A stretch of 64,000 bases of DNA, from contig NC_014414.1 of assembly GCF_000152825.2 (NCBI RefSeq), forward strand, positions 1,922,001 to 1,986,000, written 5' to 3'. This DNA comes from Parvularcula bermudensis HTCC2503. Its GTDB lineage: Bacteria; Pseudomonadota; Alphaproteobacteria; Caulobacterales; Parvularculaceae. The notes below the pieces were generated by a model, which ran no database searches, was not told the origin of the DNA, and was given only the letters and a program-made list of their open reading frames with translations. Each line of letters starts with the position of its first letter. The stretch's first letter is position 1. Made by a program: the position numbers and the translations under genes. Shown here piece after piece: positions 18,013 through 27,570 of the stretch.

Positions 18013-19119
18013 ATGTTGTATCATCTTCTCACCCCGTTCGCCGAAGAGATCATTCTCTTCAACGTCTTCAACTACATCACCTTCAGGACCGGGGGCGCGT
18101 TGATGACGGCGCTCCTGATCTCTTTCGTGATCGGTCCGCCACTTATTCGGTGGATGCGCGTGCGCCAGGGCAAGGGCCAGCCGATCCGCACAGACGGGCC
18201 GCAATCCCATATCATCGAAAAGGCAGGGACGCCGACAATGGGCGGGGTCCTGATCTTGCTCAGTGTGGTGATCGCCGTTCTGCTCTGGGCGCCCCTCGAT
18301 AATCCCTATGTCTGGACCGTGCTCGGTGTGACCGTGGGGTTCGGCCTCCTTGGTTTTGTCGATGATTATCTCAAGGTCACGAAGCAAAATACCAAAGGGG
18401 TCGTCGGGTCCTCTAAACTGGTGTTTCAGTTTGCCCTTGCGCTGCTGGCCGGGGCGGTTTGCGTGGCCGTCCTGCGCTCCACCGAAGGGGTGGATCCGGC
18501 GGTGGCGACGGCGGTGGACGTGCCGTTCATCAAGGAGTGGATGATCCCCCTTGGGCTCTTCATTTACCCCTTCGCCGCCCTCGTGATCGTCGGCTCTTCA
18601 AACGCGGTGAACATGACCGACGGTCTCGATGGGCTCGCCATTGTGCCGGTGATGATCGCGGCCGCCAGCTTCGCCTTGATCGCCTACCTTGTGGGGCGGG
18701 CGGATTATACGGCCTATCTGGGACTGATCTATGTCCCCGGTGTCGGAGAGCTGGCCGTGATCGGCGGTGCCATTCTAGGCGCAGGCTTGGGCTTTTTGTG
18801 GTTCAACGCGCCGCCGGCGATGATCTTTATGGGGGATACGGGCTCCTTATCCCTGGGCGGAGCGCTTGGCGCCATCGCGGTGGCGGTAAAGCACGAAATC
18901 GTCCTTGCGATCATTGGCGGGTTGTTCGTTTTCGAGGCTGTCTCGGTGATGATCCAGATCGCGTCGTTCAAGCTGACGGGCAAACGCGTGTTTCGCATGG
19001 CGCCCGTACATCACCATTTCGAACAACTCGGCTGGAAGGAATCGACCATCGTGATCCGGTTCTGGATCATTGCGGTCATCCTTGCCCTGATTGGTCTCAG
19101 CTCACTCAAATTGCGATAG
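18013..19119 (+). CDS. mraY: Phospho-MurNAc-pentapeptide translocase MraY
   Basis: 368 residues with about ten membrane segments. All catalytic signatures are intact: [12 protein letters not shown], the DD pair in [32 protein letters not shown] and APVHHHFE. It transfers phospho-MurNAc-pentapeptide to undecaprenyl phosphate on the inner face of the membrane, making lipid I. It lies between murF and murD. Its intact motifs are a useful contrast with the degenerate WecA-like protein at 42368. Confidence 0.98.
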   Translation: MLYHLLTPFAEEIILFNVFNYITFRTGGALMTALLISFVIGPPLIRWMRVRQGKGQPIRTDGPQSHIIEKAGTPTMGGVLILLSVVIAVLLWAPLDNPYVWTVLGVTVGFGLLGFVDDYLKVTKQNTKGVVGSSKLVFQFALALLAGAVCVAVLRSTEGVDPAVATAVDVPFIKEWMIPLGLFIYPFAALVIVGSSNAVNMTDGLDGLAIVPVMIAAASFALIAYLVGRADYTAYLGLIYVPGVGELAVIGGAILGAGLGFLWFNAPPAMIFMGDTGSLSLGGALGAIAVAVKHEIVLAIIGGLFVFEAVSVMIQIASFKLTGKRVFRMAPVHHHFEQLGWKESTIVIRFWIIAVILALIGLSSLKLR

Positions 19120-19131
19120 GAAGAAAAGGCC

Positions 19132-20484
19132 ATGATCCCCCTCCCCCTGTTCGATCAACGTATCGTGGGCGTCCTCGGCCTCGGGCCCTCCGGCCTCGCG
19201 GTGGTGGAGGCGCTGACGGCCGGCGGGGCGCGGGTGATCGCGTGGGATGCCGAAGAAGCCGCTCGGGCGAGCTGCGGTGCCGACATTCTCGCTGTCGAGG
19301 ATTGGCCGATCGCCGAGATGGCCGCAATCATCCTGGCGGATGGGGACCGTGATGGTCTGTCGCGCCAGGTGGTGGTCGCCGCGGGGGAGGGGGAGACGGA
19401 AGTCCTGACCGATCTCGATCTCTTTGCCTTGGGCCTCGAGAAATCCGGTCATCGTGACGATGTGAATGTGATCGCCGTGACGGGGGCGGCGGGGAAATCC
19501 GTCACCATCTCGATCATCGCCCATATTTTGCGGGAGCAGGGCCGCGCGGTCGCCATCGGCGGCGATCTTGGCGCGCCATTCCTTGGCTTGCCCGCCCCGA
19601 ATGAGGGGATGACCTATCTGCTCGAACTCCCCGTACGGCGTCTGACCACGGTTCGCCGGATGCGGACGGACGTTTCCATCGTTCTCAATGTGGCGGGTCG
19701 TCGACCCACGGCGGAAATCGAACTCGCCCTCCGGTCTCTTCTCAAGATCTATCGCTCGCAAAATGCGGGGGACACGGCGATCGTCGGTGTCGATGATCCG
19801 ATCGGGCAGAAGGTTTGCACATTGCTGCGGTCCGGTCGGGCGGATGTTGCGACCATCGGGACCGTGATCCCCGTTTCCGGTGAGGCCAGCCTCGGCCATG
19901 GGGTCTTTGTGCTCGACGGGGCGGCGTATTCGGCAAAACGCGGTCGAACCCAGACCTTGGGCGATTTTTCGAGAGCGGATGGATTTTTGGGGACGCATTT
20001 CAATCAGGATGCGGCGGCGGCGACCGCCGCGTGTCTCAGCATGGGGATTGCCCCAGCGATGATCGTGAAATCCCTGCACAGCTATTCAGGGCTCCCCGGC
20101 CGGTTCGAATGCCTCGGCGCGGCGGGCAAGGTCATTTTCGTCGATGATAGCTATGCCAGTTGCCAGACGGCGGCGGAGCGGGCGGTCAATGCCTGTCCCA
20201 ATGTGTTCTGGATAGGCGGCGGGCCGGTTTCAGAGGGGGGAGAGGTGCCGATCGCCGCCTCGGCGATCAACGGGGCCTATTTCCTTGGCGACGGCAAATC
20301 CTCTGGTGAGACCCTGCCCTCCGCCTTCGAAGCCGCTTTCCTCGATGCAAGAGCCTTTGCGGACAAGGATCCCGATGCGGCGCCTGTTGTCCTGTTCTCC
20401 CCCGGCGTGCCCGCCGCTCAAGGCGGGTTTGCCCCAGACGAATTCCGCAGCTTGGCCGCGCAGGTCATCGATACGAGATATTGA
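19132..20484 (+). CDS. murD: MurD homologue with degenerate catalytic motifs
   Basis: 450 residues in the exact dcw position of murD (after mraY, before ftsW). The N-terminal Rossmann part (VGVLGLGPSGLAVVEAL) and overall length fit MurD, but key sites have changed. The P-loop is TGAAGKSVT (117-125) instead of TGTNGKSTT. ELSSFQL is ELPVRRL (165-171). NISPDHLDRH is replaced by NVAGRRPTAE (186-195). The carbamylated Lys site near RSLLKIY is not conserved in my alignment by eye. DSKATN is DSYASC (339-344). The final SPACAS block is SPGVPA. The frame is open and codon use is like its neighbours. It may be a pseudoenzyme or a strongly diverged ligase; a normal MurD may lie elsewhere. Confidence 0.75.
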   Translation: MIPLPLFDQRIVGVLGLGPSGLAVVEALTAGGARVIAWDAEEAARASCGADILAVEDWPIAEMAAIILADGDRDGLSRQVVVAAGEGETEVLTDLDLFALGLEKSGHRDDVNVIAVTGAAGKSVTISIIAHILREQGRAVAIGGDLGAPFLGLPAPNEGMTYLLELPVRRLTTVRRMRTDVSIVLNVAGRRPTAEIELALRSLLKIYRSQNAGDTAIVGVDDPIGQKVCTLLRSGRADVATIGTVIPVSGEASLGHGVFVLDGAAYSAKRGRTQTLGDFSRADGFLGTHFNQDAAAATAACLSMGIAPAMIVKSLHSYSGLPGRFECLGAAGKVIFVDDSYASCQTAAERAVNACPNVFWIGGGPVSEGGEVPIAASAINGAYFLGDGKSSGETLPSAFEAAFLDARAFADKDPDAAPVVLFSPGVPAAQGGFAPDEFRSLAAQVIDTRY

Positions 20485-20485
20485 T

Positions 20486-21634
20486 ATGGCGGATACGGCG
20501 GTTTTTGAACAACGGTTGGCGGCGGCGGCCTCACCTGGGCGGGAGGGGAGCCTCAAGACGTGGTGGCGATCCCTCGACAAGCCCCTCCTCGGGGCGATCG
20601 GCAGTCTTATCTTGATCGGGGTGGTGCTGGCCGCGGCGGCGGGGCCTGTGGCGGCGTTCCGAAAAGGGATCGCCGATCCGCTGCACTTCGTCGAACGGCA
20701 ATATCTTTTTCTGGGCCCGGCGCTTCTGTGCTTGGGGTTCACTTCGCTCTTGGCGGTCAGGCAGGTGCGCGCCGCCGGAATCGTCCTTGCCGGGATGGCT
20801 TTCGGGATGATGCTGCTCACCCTGATCCTTGGGGAGACGATCAACGGGGCCAATCGATGGCTCTCCTTTGCGGGGTTTAGCCTTCAGCCGTCGGAGTTCT
20901 TCAAGCCGGGCTTTGCGTTGATGGCCTCACTGCTGCTTGCCGAGCAGGCGCGGACCAAGGATTTCCCCGGCGGCATGATGTCCGCCGCTCTGTTTGCTGC
21001 GGGGGCGATCGTCCTGCTCTTACAGCCCGATTTCGGACAGCTCTTTCTGCTCACCGCCATTTGGGGCACGGTCTTCTTCGTTGCGGGGTGGAATTGGCTG
21101 TGGATAGGCGGGCTTGGCACTGTGGTGTCCGGGATTTTAGCCTTCGGGTATACATTCGCGCCCCATTTCCGCAGTCGGATCGACCGGTTTTTCGATCCCT
21201 CTTCGGGGGATACCTATCAGGTCGACATGGCGCTCAAGACGGTGGCGGCCGGCGGGGCGGCTGGGTATCGGCTGAACGATGCGCAAAGCGTTAAGAACGC
21301 GCTTCCCGATGCGCACACGGATTTTATCTTTGCCGTCGCGGCGGAGGAATTTGGTTTCTTGCTGGGGGCCATCATCATCGGCTTGTTTGCGACCATCGCC
21401 TATCGGTGTCTCAAGGCGGCCTTCTCAACGGAAGACGTCTTTTGCCGCTGCGCCATATTGGGCCTTGCGGCGCATCTGTGCTTCCAGGCGTTCATCAATA
21501 TCGGTGTGACCCTGTCTGTGCTGCCGGCCAAGGGGATGACCCTTCCCTTTATCTCCTATGGCGGCTCGTCGCTCATCGGGGCGGCCCTGTCGGCAGGATT
21601 TCTTCTTGCATTGACCCGTCGACAGCCGGCGTGA
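20486..21634 (+). CDS. ftsW: Septal glycosyltransferase FtsW (SEDS family)
   Basis: 382 residues with about ten membrane segments. SEDS landmarks: INGANRWLSFAGFSLQPSEFFK, the LLLQPDFGQ motif holding the proposed catalytic Asp, the PDAHTDFIFAVAAEEFGFL loop and the end LPAKGMTLPFISYGGSS. It polymerises septal glycan from lipid II together with FtsI. ATG at 20486 begins two bases after the murD stop and precedes a short cytosolic tail; the longer reading from 20285 overlaps murD and is rejected. The stop overlaps the murG start. Confidence 0.96.
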   Translation: MADTAVFEQRLAAAASPGREGSLKTWWRSLDKPLLGAIGSLILIGVVLAAAAGPVAAFRKGIADPLHFVERQYLFLGPALLCLGFTSLLAVRQVRAAGIVLAGMAFGMMLLTLILGETINGANRWLSFAGFSLQPSEFFKPGFALMASLLLAEQARTKDFPGGMMSAALFAAGAIVLLLQPDFGQLFLLTAIWGTVFFVAGWNWLWIGGLGTVVSGILAFGYTFAPHFRSRIDRFFDPSSGDTYQVDMALKTVAAGGAAGYRLNDAQSVKNALPDAHTDFIFAVAAEEFGFLLGAIIIGLFATIAYRCLKAAFSTEDVFCRCAILGLAAHLCFQAFINIGVTLSVLPAKGMTLPFISYGGSSLIGAALSAGFLLALTRRQPA

Positions 21635-22722
21635 CGGCGACGATCGGGTTCGCCGCGGGGGGAACGGGGGGGCATATGTTCCCCGCCCAGGCGGTTGCCC
21701 ATGCGCTGAAGGCGAGGGGGCACCGCATCATCCTTTTCAGCGACGCCAGGGGCATGCGTTATGCGGACGATTTCCCCGCCGACCGTATCGTTCTGCTGGA
21801 GGCCGCCAACCCCAATGCCAAGGGCCTATGGGCGAAGGCGACCGCCGCCTTCACCCTGCTCTCCGGCCTCAGGACCGCGCGGCGGGCGCTGAAGGAGGAG
21901 GCCGTTGATCTGATGATCGGCTTTGGCGGTTACCCCTCGGCCCCTGGCTATTTCGCGGCGCGGACCCTGCGCCTCCCCACGGTTCTGCATGAGGCCAACG
22001 CCATTCTCGGGCGCGTCAATCGCCGCGCCGCGCCGGGGGCCGATCTTGTCGCCCATGGTTTCCCTTCCCTCGCGCGGCTGCCCGATACATCGGCGGCGAT
22101 CGTCTTTACGGGGAATCCGGTGCGGGAGGCGGTGCGGGCCGCTGCCGCCTTGCCCTGGCCCTCGACGGCATCGGACGCCCCGCTCAAACTCCTGATCTTT
22201 GGGGGCAGCCAGGGGGCGGCGCTTTTTGGTCGGGTGTTTCCCGCGGCGATCTCCCAGCTCCCCGCCGAGATCAGGTATCGATTGGTGGTGACCCATCAGG
22301 TCACCGACGATCACAGAGAGGCCGTGGCCGCCGCCTATGAGGCGGCTGGGGTCGAAGCGGTGCTGGCTCCCTTCTTCCCTGATTTGCCCGCAAGAATTGC
22401 CGACAGTCATCTTGTGGTGGCGCGAGCCGGGGCGGGGACGGTCACTGAATTAAGCTTGATCGCGCGCCCCGCGATCCTGGTCCCCCTGGCCATTGCGATG
22501 GACGACCATCAGCGCCTCAACGCCGAAAGCCTCGCAAAAAGCGGTGCGGCCGATATTCTCCTCGAAGCCGAGGCCACGCCGGAGGCCGCCGCGGCCCTAT
22601 TGCTGCCGCGTTTGCGTGATCCACAAAGGTCGTTGGAGCTCGCCGCGGCGGCAGGGCAAGGGGTGCCGCCCGAGGCGGCGGCGGACCTTGCCGAGCGCAT
22701 CGAAATGCTGCTTGAAGGCTGA
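21631..22722 (+). CDS. murG: Lipid II synthase MurG
   Basis: 363 residues of the GT28 family. Landmarks: FAAGGTGGHMFPA (first glycine loop), FGGYPSAPGYFAA, HEANAILGRVNR, TGNPVREAV, FGGSQGA (second glycine loop), RAGAGTVTEL and the nucleotide-site region PLAIAMDDHQRLNAE. It adds GlcNAc from UDP-GlcNAc to lipid I at the inner membrane face. The start is GTG at 21631, overlapping the ftsW stop by four bases. A 45-base gap before murC is the widest inside the cluster up to ddl. Confidence 0.97.
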   Translation: MTATIGFAAGGTGGHMFPAQAVAHALKARGHRIILFSDARGMRYADDFPADRIVLLEAANPNAKGLWAKATAAFTLLSGLRTARRALKEEAVDLMIGFGGYPSAPGYFAARTLRLPTVLHEANAILGRVNRRAAPGADLVAHGFPSLARLPDTSAAIVFTGNPVREAVRAAAALPWPSTASDAPLKLLIFGGSQGAALFGRVFPAAISQLPAEIRYRLVVTHQVTDDHREAVAAAYEAAGVEAVLAPFFPDLPARIADSHLVVARAGAGTVTELSLIARPAILVPLAIAMDDHQRLNAESLAKSGAADILLEAEATPEAAAALLLPRLRDPQRSLELAAAAGQGVPPEAAADLAERIEMLLEG

Positions 22723-22767
22723 TCTCCGCTCCGTCGGGAGCTTCCTCCCATTTGCAGCTGTTCGGTC

Positions 22768-24189
22768 ATGCGTATGCCCAACCCCGAGACCATCAAGATC
22801 AATGTGCCGTTTCCGGTCGGCACCATCCATTTCGTCGGCATTGGCGGCATCGGGATGAGCGGCATCGCCGAGATCATGAACAATCTCGGCTATCGTATTC
22901 AGGGAAGCGATATTCAGGACGGCCCCCAGGTCGCGCGCCTGCGGGAGCAGGGGATCAGCGTTCAGATCGGTCACCGGGCGGCGAATGTCGAGAATGTCGA
23001 CGCCGTGGTGGTCTCGACGGCGATCGGCCAGGACAATCCCGAATTGGCCGCGGCGCGCGCGCGCCACGTCCCCGTGGTTCGCCGTGCCGACATGCTGGCG
23101 GAACTGATGCGCCTCAAATGGAATGTGTGCGTTGCGGGGACGCATGGAAAAACGACAACGACCTCGATGATCGGGAGCCTGCTCGATGCCGGCGATCTCG
23201 ATCCCACGGTCATCAATGGCGGGATCATCAATAATTACGCCTCGAACGCCCGGCCGGGCACCGGCGATTGGATGGTGGTGGAGGCTGATGAGAGCGATGG
23301 GACCTTTATCCGCTTGCCCGCCACCGTGGGGGTCATCACCAATATCGACCCTGAACATCTCGACCATTATGGTGATTTTGCAGGGGTTCGGGCGGCATTC
23401 GATCAATTCGTGGCCAACTTGCCGTTCTACGGGTTCGCCGCTGTGTGTCTTGACCACCCCGAGGTGCAGGCGCTGGTGGGGCGGGTGACGGATCGACGGC
23501 TGATCACCTATGGCTTTAACCCGCAGGCCGATGTGCGGGCGGAAAATCTCGACCCCACCGAAGAAGGATCTCGGTTCGACATTATTTTCCGTAAGGACGA
23601 TATCGTCCGGCTGGAAGGGATCACGCTGCCCATGCCCGGGCGGCACAATGTCTTAAACGCGCTCGCCGCGGCGATTGTCGCGCGGGAAATGGGGGTCCCC
23701 GAAGACGCGATACGAGACGGCTTTGCCCGCTTTCGCGGGGTTCGCCGACGGTTCACCGAAGTGGGCAAATACCGTGGGGCCCGGATCATTGACGATTACG
23801 GTCATCATCCGGTGGAAATTGCCGCGACCCTGTCGGCCGCGCGCACGGTGGCTCGGGGGCGGGTGATCGCCGTCATGCAGCCCCATCGCTATACACGCCT
23901 CCAGCAGCTGTTTGATGCTTTTTGCGGCTGTTTCAACGACGCCGACCTCGTGATGGTCGGCGATGTGTATCCGGCGGGCGAAATGCCGATCGAGGGGATG
24001 GACAAACGCGCCCTGGCCGATGGCATTGCCCGCCACGGCCACCGTGGGGTTGAGGTGATCGAGGCATGGGGGGGCTTAAGCCAGCGTCTTCGGGATGAAT
24101 TACAGGATGGCGATGTGGTCATTTGCCTTGGCGCCGGGGACATCACCAAGCACGCCGCGACCCTGTCTAAGGAGCTGACGGAGGTATGA
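22768..24189 (+). CDS. murC: UDP-MurNAc:L-alanine ligase MurC
   Basis: 473 residues with standard MurC motifs: [17 protein letters not shown]-loop [47 protein letters not shown] and [12 protein letters not shown]. It starts the stem peptide by adding L-Ala to UDP-MurNAc. The end overlaps murB by four bases. Its complete motifs show that the lineage does not generally tolerate loose Mur-ligase signatures, which sharpens the contrast with the MurD homologue upstream. Confidence 0.97.
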   Translation: MRMPNPETIKINVPFPVGTIHFVGIGGIGMSGIAEIMNNLGYRIQGSDIQDGPQVARLREQGISVQIGHRAANVENVDAVVVSTAIGQDNPELAAARARHVPVVRRADMLAELMRLKWNVCVAGTHGKTTTTSMIGSLLDAGDLDPTVINGGIINNYASNARPGTGDWMVVEADESDGTFIRLPATVGVITNIDPEHLDHYGDFAGVRAAFDQFVANLPFYGFAAVCLDHPEVQALVGRVTDRRLITYGFNPQADVRAENLDPTEEGSRFDIIFRKDDIVRLEGITLPMPGRHNVLNALAAAIVAREMGVPEDAIRDGFARFRGVRRRFTEVGKYRGARIIDDYGHHPVEIAATLSAARTVARGRVIAVMQPHRYTRLQQLFDAFCGCFNDADLVMVGDVYPAGEMPIEGMDKRALADGIARHGHRGVEVIEAWGGLSQRLRDELQDGDVVICLGAGDITKHAATLSKELTEV

Positions 24190-25076
24190 GCGGGGGCGGC
24201 AAGCTGCTGACCGATGCACCCCTGGCGCCCTATACCTGGCTCAGGGTCGGCGGGCCGGCGGACCGATTGTTTCTTCCCAATACAGAAGCGGAATTGAGCG
24301 CGTTTCTGGCCGACATGCCGGCGGATGAACCGCTGAGCGTTATCGGCATCGGCTCGAATCTGCTGGTCCGCGACGGCGGCATCCGCGGCACCGTCATTCG
24401 GTTGGGATCGGGCTTTGGCACCATCGAGGTCGAAGGCTGCCGGGTGCGGGCGGGGGCGGCGGCCCTCGATGCGTCAGTGGCGAAGGCGGCGGGTCGGGCG
24501 GGGATTACCGGCCTCGAATTTTACCGGGGCATCCCCGGCTCGATCGGCGGGGCGCTGCGAATGAATGCGGGGGCCTATGGCGGAGAGACCAAGGACGTTC
24601 TCGTAGAGGCGACGGTCCTCGACCGGCGCGGAAACCGTCACCTGATGACCGCTGAGGAGATGGGATTTTCCTATCGGCGATCATCCCTTCCCCCCGATTG
24701 GATCGTCGTCTCGGCGGTGTTCGAGGGCCAGGAGGGCGATCCTGCAAGGATTGAGGCGCGGATGGCGGACATCATGGCAAAGCGGGAGGCGACCCAGCCG
24801 ATCAAATCGCGCACGGGTGGCTCGACCTTCAAAAACCCCGACCCCTCGCGCAGCGAGGGGCGGTCATCCTGGCAATTGATCGATGCTATCGGCGCAAGAG
24901 GACGGGTTGTCGGCGATGCGCAAATGTCGGACCTTCACGCCAATTTCATGATCAACCGCGGGGCGGCTACGGCCGCCGATCTCGAAGCGTTGGGCGAGGG
25001 GATAAGGCGCGATGTGAAGGATCGCTTCGGCGTGGAGCTTGAGTGGGAAATTAAGCGTGTAGGAGACCCGCAATGA
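24186..25076 (+). CDS. murB: UDP-N-acetylenolpyruvoylglucosamine reductase MurB
   Basis: 296 residues, type I/II MurB. FAD-binding half: [54 protein letters not shown] (shortened here to family landmarks). C-terminal half: the [12 protein letters not shown] segment with the catalytic Ser, then [11 protein letters not shown] and the final [13 protein letters not shown]. It reduces enolpyruvyl-UDP-GlcNAc with NADPH to give UDP-MurNAc. ATGA overlaps with murC and ddl on either side. Confidence 0.97.
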   Translation: MSGGGKLLTDAPLAPYTWLRVGGPADRLFLPNTEAELSAFLADMPADEPLSVIGIGSNLLVRDGGIRGTVIRLGSGFGTIEVEGCRVRAGAAALDASVAKAAGRAGITGLEFYRGIPGSIGGALRMNAGAYGGETKDVLVEATVLDRRGNRHLMTAEEMGFSYRRSSLPPDWIVVSAVFEGQEGDPARIEARMADIMAKREATQPIKSRTGGSTFKNPDPSRSEGRSSWQLIDAIGARGRVVGDAQMSDLHANFMINRGAATAADLEALGEGIRRDVKDRFGVELEWEIKRVGDPQ

Positions 25077-26008
25077 AAGAATTCCGGCGCATCGTTGTCC
25101 TTAAAGGGGGCTGGTGTTCGGAACGAGAGATCAGCCTGATCTCCGGGGCGACGGCGGCTGACGCGTTGCGTGACGAGGGGTACTCTGTCGAGGAGATCGA
25201 TGTCGGTCGCGATCTGGCGACGGTCTTGCCTGCAAGCTTTGATCGGCTGGGGCCGGATGCGGTCTTCAATGCGCTGCACGGCCCCTTTGGTGAGGATGGT
25301 CGGGTCCAGGGGCTCTTGGAGATCCTCAATATTCCTTACACCCATTCGGGGGTTCTCAGCTCAGCTCTCTGTATGAACAAGCCGCGGGCGAAGATGGTTC
25401 TCGCCCAGGCGGGCCTTAAAGTGCCGGAGGGGCGCACGCTGCCTCTCAATTCGCTTACCGGCCGCCATCCGATGGCGGCGCCTTACGTGCTGAAACCGAT
25501 CGGCGATGGCTCCTCCTTTGGGGTGAATATCGTCATGAGCGAGCAAGAGGTCGCCCCAAAGACGGAGGATCTGGATGCGGATCTCTTTGGGACGGAGGCG
25601 TTGGTCGAGACATTCATTCCCGGTCGGGAGTTGACGGTCTCCGTCCTTGGGGCCGTCGCCCTTGGGGTGACCGAGATCGTTCCCAAGAATACCTTTTACG
25701 ATTTTGAGTCGAAATATGCCGAAGGCGGATCGACCCATGTCCTCCCGGCGGATATTCCCGAGGAGGTGGCGGACGCCGTCAAGGCTCAGTCCTTAAAAGC
25801 GGTCCAGGCGCTTGGCTGTCGGGGGCTCAGCAGAGTCGACTTTCGTTGGGATGACCGGTCAGGCGTTAATGGTCTGTTTATCCTGGAGGTGAATACCCAA
25901 CCAGGGATGACCCCCACGTCGCTCTCTCCCGAACAGGCAGCGGCGGCCGGCATCGATTTCGGTGCCCTGGTGCGGTGGATGATCGAGGATGCCTCATGCC
26001 TCCGGTGA
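25073..26008 (+). CDS. ddl: D-alanine:D-alanine ligase
   Basis: 311 residues, ATP-grasp fold of the DdlB type. Visible motifs: LKGGWCSEREISLISG, NALHGPFGEDG, PYTHSGVLSSALCMNK, KPIGDGSSFGV, ETFIPGRELTVSVLG and the metal site FILEVNTQPGMT with TSLSPEQA. It makes the D-Ala-D-Ala used by MurF. It overlaps murB by four bases and ftsQ by 13. Confidence 0.97.
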   Translation: MKEFRRIVVLKGGWCSEREISLISGATAADALRDEGYSVEEIDVGRDLATVLPASFDRLGPDAVFNALHGPFGEDGRVQGLLEILNIPYTHSGVLSSALCMNKPRAKMVLAQAGLKVPEGRTLPLNSLTGRHPMAAPYVLKPIGDGSSFGVNIVMSEQEVAPKTEDLDADLFGTEALVETFIPGRELTVSVLGAVALGVTEIVPKNTFYDFESKYAEGGSTHVLPADIPEEVADAVKAQSLKAVQALGCRGLSRVDFRWDDRSGVNGLFILEVNTQPGMTPTSLSPEQAAAAGIDFGALVRWMIEDASCLR

Positions 26009-26865
26009 AAGCCCGAGCGAAGAAGACCTCACCGCGGCGACGCCGTGGTAAGCGAAAGCCTCAAACGCTGACCGAGCGGGTGGGGAGTGTGCTGGCCGAG
26101 GCGACATCGAATATCGCGTCGCTCTTTGTTCTCTCCTTGCTTGGCCTGGTCGCGGTTGTCTTCATCATGATGCTGGCCGGGGGCTATTTCGCCAATCCCG
26201 GCGAACGCATCGGTCTGCTCACGGAAAAAATCAGCCGCGCCGTCGGGCTCGATGTCACAAGGGTCAGCCTCGAAGGCGGAGAGTATATCGCTCATCGGGA
26301 CATTATGGGGGCGCTACGCGATCCGGTACGGGGCAGTATTCTCGGACGCTCTGTTTTACATGTCGACCTGCCCGCCGCCCGTGCTCGGGTCGAGGAGATC
26401 GGCTGGGTCGAACATGCCGCCGTTCAGCGGCTCCTGCCCAATACCGTTCATGTGTCGATCACGGAGCGTCAGGCCGATGCCCTGTGGCAGAATGAAGCTG
26501 GGGAATATTACGTCGTCGACCGTACCGGTCGGGTCCTCTCCGCCGTCTCACCGACCGCTCACACGGATTTGCCGGTGATCGCGGGGACGGATCGGCCCGC
26601 CGCCGCCTCGCCGCTGCTCGACGCCCTGGCGCAATTCCCTGAACTGCGCGCCCGCGTTGCGGTCATCTTGTCGGTGGGGGATCGTCGCTTCGATCTGCGG
26701 TTCCGCAACGATTTCACCGCCCGCCTGCCGGGCGGCGATCCGATCCCCGCCCTCGAAAAGCTCGAGGGGCTCGGCGCCGGATCGGGCCGACTTGCCGAAC
26801 GGCTCGAATATATCGATCTTAGGGATGCCGATTGGGCGGCGGTCAAACCCAAAACCGGCCTTTAA
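25996..26865 (+). CDS. ftsQ: Cell division protein FtsQ
   Basis: 289 residues. A very basic cytosolic N-terminus (KARAKKTSPRRRRGKRK), one membrane segment about 42-62 (LFVLSLLGLVAVVFIMMLAGG), a POTRA domain from about 80 (VTRVSLEGGEYIAHRDIM ... VHVSITERQADALW), then the beta domain (YYVVDRTGRVLS). FtsQ is the scaffold that recruits FtsL/FtsB at the septum. ATG at 25996 gives the basic tail; the reading from 25975 adds seven residues inside ddl. In most alphaproteobacteria ftsA and ftsZ follow; here they do not. Confidence 0.93.
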   Translation: MPPVKARAKKTSPRRRRGKRKPQTLTERVGSVLAEATSNIASLFVLSLLGLVAVVFIMMLAGGYFANPGERIGLLTEKISRAVGLDVTRVSLEGGEYIAHRDIMGALRDPVRGSILGRSVLHVDLPAARARVEEIGWVEHAAVQRLLPNTVHVSITERQADALWQNEAGEYYVVDRTGRVLSAVSPTAHTDLPVIAGTDRPAAASPLLDALAQFPELRARVAVILSVGDRRFDLRFRNDFTARLPGGDPIPALEKLEGLGAGSGRLAERLEYIDLRDADWAAVKPKTGL

Positions 26866-26934
26866 TCTGCCGCGTGGCGCGCTCTCGTCATGCGTGACCC
26901 TTGGCAGGGCAGGGGGGCACCCCATTTGTTATAT

Positions 26935-27570
26935 ATGGAAATATTGCCCCCACCTGCCTTCGGCGACCCCCTCGCTTCAGCTCATCCGTCGCCGGAAACC
27001 CTCAAGCTGCTTCAGTTGAGACGGTCGACACCGGCCAAGACCTTAGGAGAGCCCGGCCCCACCCCCGAGGCGGTGTCGGCATTGTTGACGATCGCCTCAA
27101 GGGTGCCGGATCATCGGCAGGTCGAACCTTTCCGCTTTGTACTGATGATGGGGGAGGGGCGAGCCGCCTTTGCCGAGACGCTCAAAATAGCCGTCGGGAA
27201 GGGCGAGAGGGCGGAGGACGCAAGGGGGAAGTCTGAGGAGGAGGCCGCCGCCCTGGCTTTCCGGGCGCCGGTCATCGTCGCCGTCATTTCTTCGCCGAAT
27301 CCCGATCATCGCACCCCGGTATGGGAGCAAACCCTGACGGCCGGCGCTGTCTGCCAAACCCTGCTCATCGCGGCGAACGCTGCGGGGTGGGCGGCGCAGT
27401 GGCTTACCGAATGGCCTGCCTACGACCCGACGATACGCAAGGCCTTTGAGATGAGCTCCGGCGAAGCCATTGCGGGATTTGTCTATATCGGCACTGCACA
27501 GCAGGCGCCGAAGGAGCGCAACCGCCCTCAACTGGCGGCCAAGCTCACAGTTTTTGGACAAACAGCCTGA
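26935..27570 (+). CDS. Nitroreductase family flavoprotein
   Basis: 211 residues of the single-domain FMN nitroreductase family, YdjA-like branch: RRSTPAKTL near the N-terminus (FMN phosphate binding), PDHRQVEPFRFVL, FRAPVIVAVI, and GAVCQTLLIAANAAGWAAQWLT, whose central helix is typical. Members reduce nitro compounds, quinones or enoates with NAD(P)H; the native substrate is unknown. ATG at 26935 is used; an in-frame ATG at 26890 would add 15 residues, and neither has a strong ribosome site. It occupies the place where ftsA normally follows ftsQ. Its end overlaps pgsA tail to tail by 26 bases. Confidence 0.85.
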   Translation: MEILPPPAFGDPLASAHPSPETLKLLQLRRSTPAKTLGEPGPTPEAVSALLTIASRVPDHRQVEPFRFVLMMGEGRAAFAETLKIAVGKGERAEDARGKSEEEAAALAFRAPVIVAVISSPNPDHRTPVWEQTLTAGAVCQTLLIAANAAGWAAQWLTEWPAYDPTIRKAFEMSSGEAIAGFVYIGTAQQAPKERNRPQLAAKLTVFGQTA

